A stretch of 8,216 nucleotides of DNA from Campylobacteraceae bacterium (GTDB taxonomy: Bacteria; Campylobacterota; Campylobacteria; Campylobacterales; Sulfurospirillaceae): assembly GCA_019162915.1 (NCBI GenBank), contig JAFLKZ010000011.1:1-8216 (forward strand). The letters are read 5' to 3'. Positions within the stretch are counted from its first letter, which is position 1. Each line of letters starts with the position of its first letter. The position numbers and the translations under genes were made by a program. The notes below the pieces were generated by a model. That model worked only from the letters and a program-made list of their open reading frames with translations, had not been told where the DNA came from and ran no database searches. This document shows positions 6,975 through 8,216 of this stretch, piece by piece.

Positions 6975-7604
6975 GTGATCTATCTCTTTAGCGACAAAGC
7001 CTATGAAGGGGTGGAAAATCTACCCCTTATCGAGATAGTTTTTTACGACAAGTTATTTTCTTTAGAGCACTTTGACGCTATTATTTTTACTTCCAAAAAT
7101 AGTGTCGAAGCGCTTGAACGAGTTACTGATGCGTGGCAAAAGATAGATGCTTATGCTATTGCAGAGGGAACAGCACATTATATACAATCCAAAAAAGGCA
7201 AAATTGTTTATACTTCAGCCACTTCTTATGGCGATGATTTTGCCCACCACATCATCCCTCTTTTGCGAGGTAAAAAAGTTCTTTTCCCCAGAGCCAAAGA
7301 GGTCGTCACACACCTTTATGAAATACTTACCAAAGAGGGTATTTTAGTAGAAGAAGAAATCGTTTATGAAACTACATGTAAAGCTTATGGTAAAGATAAA
7401 GCTCCTCCAAAAAATGCAAAATTAATTTTTACTTCACCCTCAACAGTACAATGCTTTTTGAGTAATTTTGAATGGGATGAGAGTTACACCGCTATTGCTA
7501 TTGGGCATAAAACAGCACAAGCACTGCCTTTACATGTAAAGCGTATAGTGTCTGAAAAACAGTCCATTACACACTGCATTACATTGGCAAAACAGCTTAA
7601 TTAA
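6975..7604 (+). CDS. hemD: Uroporphyrinogen-III synthase
   Basis: HemD closes linear hydroxymethylbilane to uroporphyrinogen III with inversion of ring D, the branch point to haem, sirohaem and cobalamin. The 209-aa length is slightly below the usual 230-260, as is common in campylobacterotes. The family is poorly conserved but the key strands are present: F-D-A-I-I-F-T-S-K-N-S-V at about 33-44, the linker strand G-K-K-V-L-F-P-R at about 98-105, I-F-T-S-P-S-T-V at about 150-157, and A-I-A-I-G-H-K-T-A at about 172-180, which matches the family's I-G-x-x-T-A signature. The start is GTG at 6975, 4 nt after the guaA stop, with GGGA inside the last guaA codons as the probable ribosome site. No other GTG or ATG nearby fits the conserved start. 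It is presumably expressed with guaA. Confidence 0.9.
   Translation: MIYLFSDKAYEGVENLPLIEIVFYDKLFSLEHFDAIIFTSKNSVEALERVTDAWQKIDAYAIAEGTAHYIQSKKGKIVYTSATSYGDDFAHHIIPLLRGKKVLFPRAKEVVTHLYEILTKEGILVEEEIVYETTCKAYGKDKAPPKNAKLIFTSPSTVQCFLSNFEWDESYTAIAIGHKTAQALPLHVKRIVSEKQSITHCITLAKQLN
7373..7383. repeat. TACATGTA palindrome, copy 5 (right arm complete)
   Basis: TACATGTAAAG inside hemD. Unlike the other copies it is read in a different frame, as Thr-Thr-Cys-Lys (133-136), so the encoded peptide does not explain it. Confidence 0.55.
7528..7541. repeat. CTTTACATGTAAAG palindrome, copy 6 (perfect)
   Basis: A second perfect 14-bp copy, near the end of hemD and 158 bp after copy 5. In frame as Leu-His-Val-Lys (186-189). 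Confidence 0.7.
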
Positions 7605-7613
7605 GGAAATCAA

Positions 7614-8072
7614 ATGTTTTTTAAAGAAGATGATACATTGCAAAAAATGAATTCCAATAGAATTTTGCATACAAAGGAAGAGCCTGAAGAGCATGATGAG
7701 GAGCCACTCTTTGTCCCATTGCATCAAAAAATTGATAGAGAACCTCTTAAAAAATTATTAAAAAAATTGATATGGCTGATTCCCGCAATTATACTCGCTA
7801 TTATTCTTTATAAAGTTTTAAATCCGCATAATCCCCTCATTGGCAAATGGAAGACGACGAGTAAGGCAGCATTTTCTTTGGGTGACCTAGAATTTACAAA
7901 AGATAAAATAGCGACTAATGGAATTGCTAGTAAAATACAATACGATATCCAGAGCGATAAAATCAATATTATGGATGAGTTAGGCACGGGAATTATATTT
8001 TATATCAAAGATGAAAAAACAATAGAGAGCAATTTATTAGGAAATAAAACGACCTATAAAAAAGTCCAATAA
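7614..8072 (+). CDS. Single-pass membrane protein of unknown function
   Basis: A 152-aa protein I do not recognise. The N-terminal about 48 residues are charged and probably cytoplasmic, with an acidic patch T-K-E-E-P-E-E-H-D-E-E (20-30). A Lys-rich segment (46-51) precedes one membrane helix at about 52-69, which by the positive-inside rule puts the C-terminus in the periplasm. The remainder, from G-K-W-K-T-T (77-82), alternates short strands and turns ending T-T-Y-K-K-V-Q, and looks like a small beta-rich domain resembling lipocalin-like or DUF-type 'GxW' domains; this is a structural impression only. There is no lipobox. The ATG has AAGGA at 7603-7607, which overlaps the hemD stop codon, so translation is likely coupled. 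It appears to be the last gene of the operon, though no hairpin terminator follows. Confidence 0.85.
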   Translation: MFFKEDDTLQKMNSNRILHTKEEPEEHDEEPLFVPLHQKIDREPLKKLLKKLIWLIPAIILAIILYKVLNPHNPLIGKWKTTSKAAFSLGDLEFTKDKIATNGIASKIQYDIQSDKINIMDELGTGIIFYIKDEKTIESNLLGNKTTYKKVQ

Positions 8073-8150
8073 AGAGAAAAAATAGAACAAATATTTAATA
8101 TTTAGGTTTATTGACCCCATAATGCAAGGTATTTAGAAGCTAAGTTAATC
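8073..8150. other. AT-rich spacer after the operon
   Basis: No start codon with a ribosome site and no GC-rich hairpin followed by a T-run is visible, so the operon's terminator is either Rho-dependent or absent here. The only inverted repeat is AAATATT-T-AATATTT at 8089-8103, made entirely of A and T. Confidence 0.5.
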
Positions 8151-8156
8151 TATAAT
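8151..8156 (+). promoter_or_regulatory. Probable -10 box (TATAAT) before the right edge
   Basis: A perfect TATAAT in an AT-rich spacer, predicting a transcript start near 8163 just before a sharp rise in GC content. No clear -35 is placed correctly (TTGACC at 8111-8116 is too far), which is usual for campylobacterotal promoters. In AT-rich DNA a lone box can be chance; the composition switch just after it supports it. Confidence 0.45.
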
Positions 8157-8162
8157 TTAATA

Positions 8163-8216
8163 AATAGCCTGGGTGAAGCGACAACCGTTTTCATGAGGGT
8201 CCAACGAATAGTATAT
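8163..8216 (+). ncRNA. Possible 5' end of a structured RNA (cut by window edge)
   Basis: After the TATAAT box the sequence changes from about one quarter GC to 23 of 42 bases GC over 8166-8207. In an AT-rich genome this is typical of a structured RNA gene. A short CGTT/AACG pairing (8186-8189 with 8203-8206) is possible but no strong local stem is seen, so pairing partners may lie beyond the edge. It is not a tRNA, and I see no match to the riboswitch cores I know. One specific idea is 6S RNA, which I vaguely recall lying near purD in other campylobacterotes; this is unverified. The alternative is a protein gene: the minus strand is open for 19 codons to a TAA at 8159-8157, ending C-R-F-T-Q-A-I-Y, too short to decide. 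Confidence 0.3.

Noticed and set aside
8089..8103. Inverted repeat AAATATT-T-AATATTT as an intrinsic terminator
   Set aside because: An all-A/T stem with a one-base loop would not form a stable RNA hairpin, and no T-run typical of a terminator follows.
8157..8216. Minus-strand open frame of 19 codons ending in TAA, as the C-terminus of a gene or transposase
   Set aside because: Too short to distinguish from chance and no family recognised; kept only as the alternative to the RNA hypothesis.
1..8216. Mobile element, CRISPR array, tRNA/rRNA, toxin-antitoxin or defence system
   Set aside because: No terminal repeats, spaced direct repeats, tRNA cloverleaf, or toxin/nuclease pair was seen; the genes are core functions in tight operons.

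Overview
The window looks like a chromosomal, mostly housekeeping stretch from a campylobacterotal (epsilonproteobacterial) genome, most like Sulfurospirillum. This rests on the AT-rich base composition, the protein sequences themselves, and the divergent arrangement of uvrC plus a small DUF721-like gene facing a guaA-containing block, which I recall from Campylobacter. It is not a database result.

Layout. Minus strand, about 1-2481: a leftward cluster reading orf149 (2032-2481), uvrC (239-2038), then the 5' part of a conserved campylobacterotal protein that runs off the left edge (1-200). orf149 and uvrC overlap by 7 nt. Plus strand, 2452-8072: six co-directional genes with gaps of -4 to 15 nt, very probably one operon. 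They are a small LptM-like lipoprotein (2452-2610), nadB (2613-4073), an NhaD-type Na+/H+ antiporter (4070-5419), guaA (5435-6970), hemD (6975-7604, GTG start) and a single-pass membrane protein of unknown function (7614-8072). The last 144 bp contain no complete gene. They hold an AT-rich spacer, a TATAAT box and an abrupt GC-rich stretch that may be the 5' end of a structured RNA or part of a gene cut by the window edge.

How the genes relate. The rightward operon mixes steps of NAD synthesis (NadB), GMP synthesis (GuaA), tetrapyrrole synthesis (HemD) and sodium/proton exchange (NhaD). They share transcription and growth-linked demand rather than one pathway. The leftward cluster carries the nucleotide-excision-repair nuclease UvrC, translationally coupled to a possible DciA-like protein. 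The two clusters start head to head, and their 5' coding ends overlap by 30 bp.

I found no mobile element, CRISPR array, tRNA, rRNA or defence system, and no convincing new multi-gene system. The most unusual signal is a DNA-level one: the palindrome TACATGTA, extending to CTTTACATGTAAAG, occurs six times inside unrelated coding sequences on both strands. All six CATGTA hexamers in the window lie inside this octamer.
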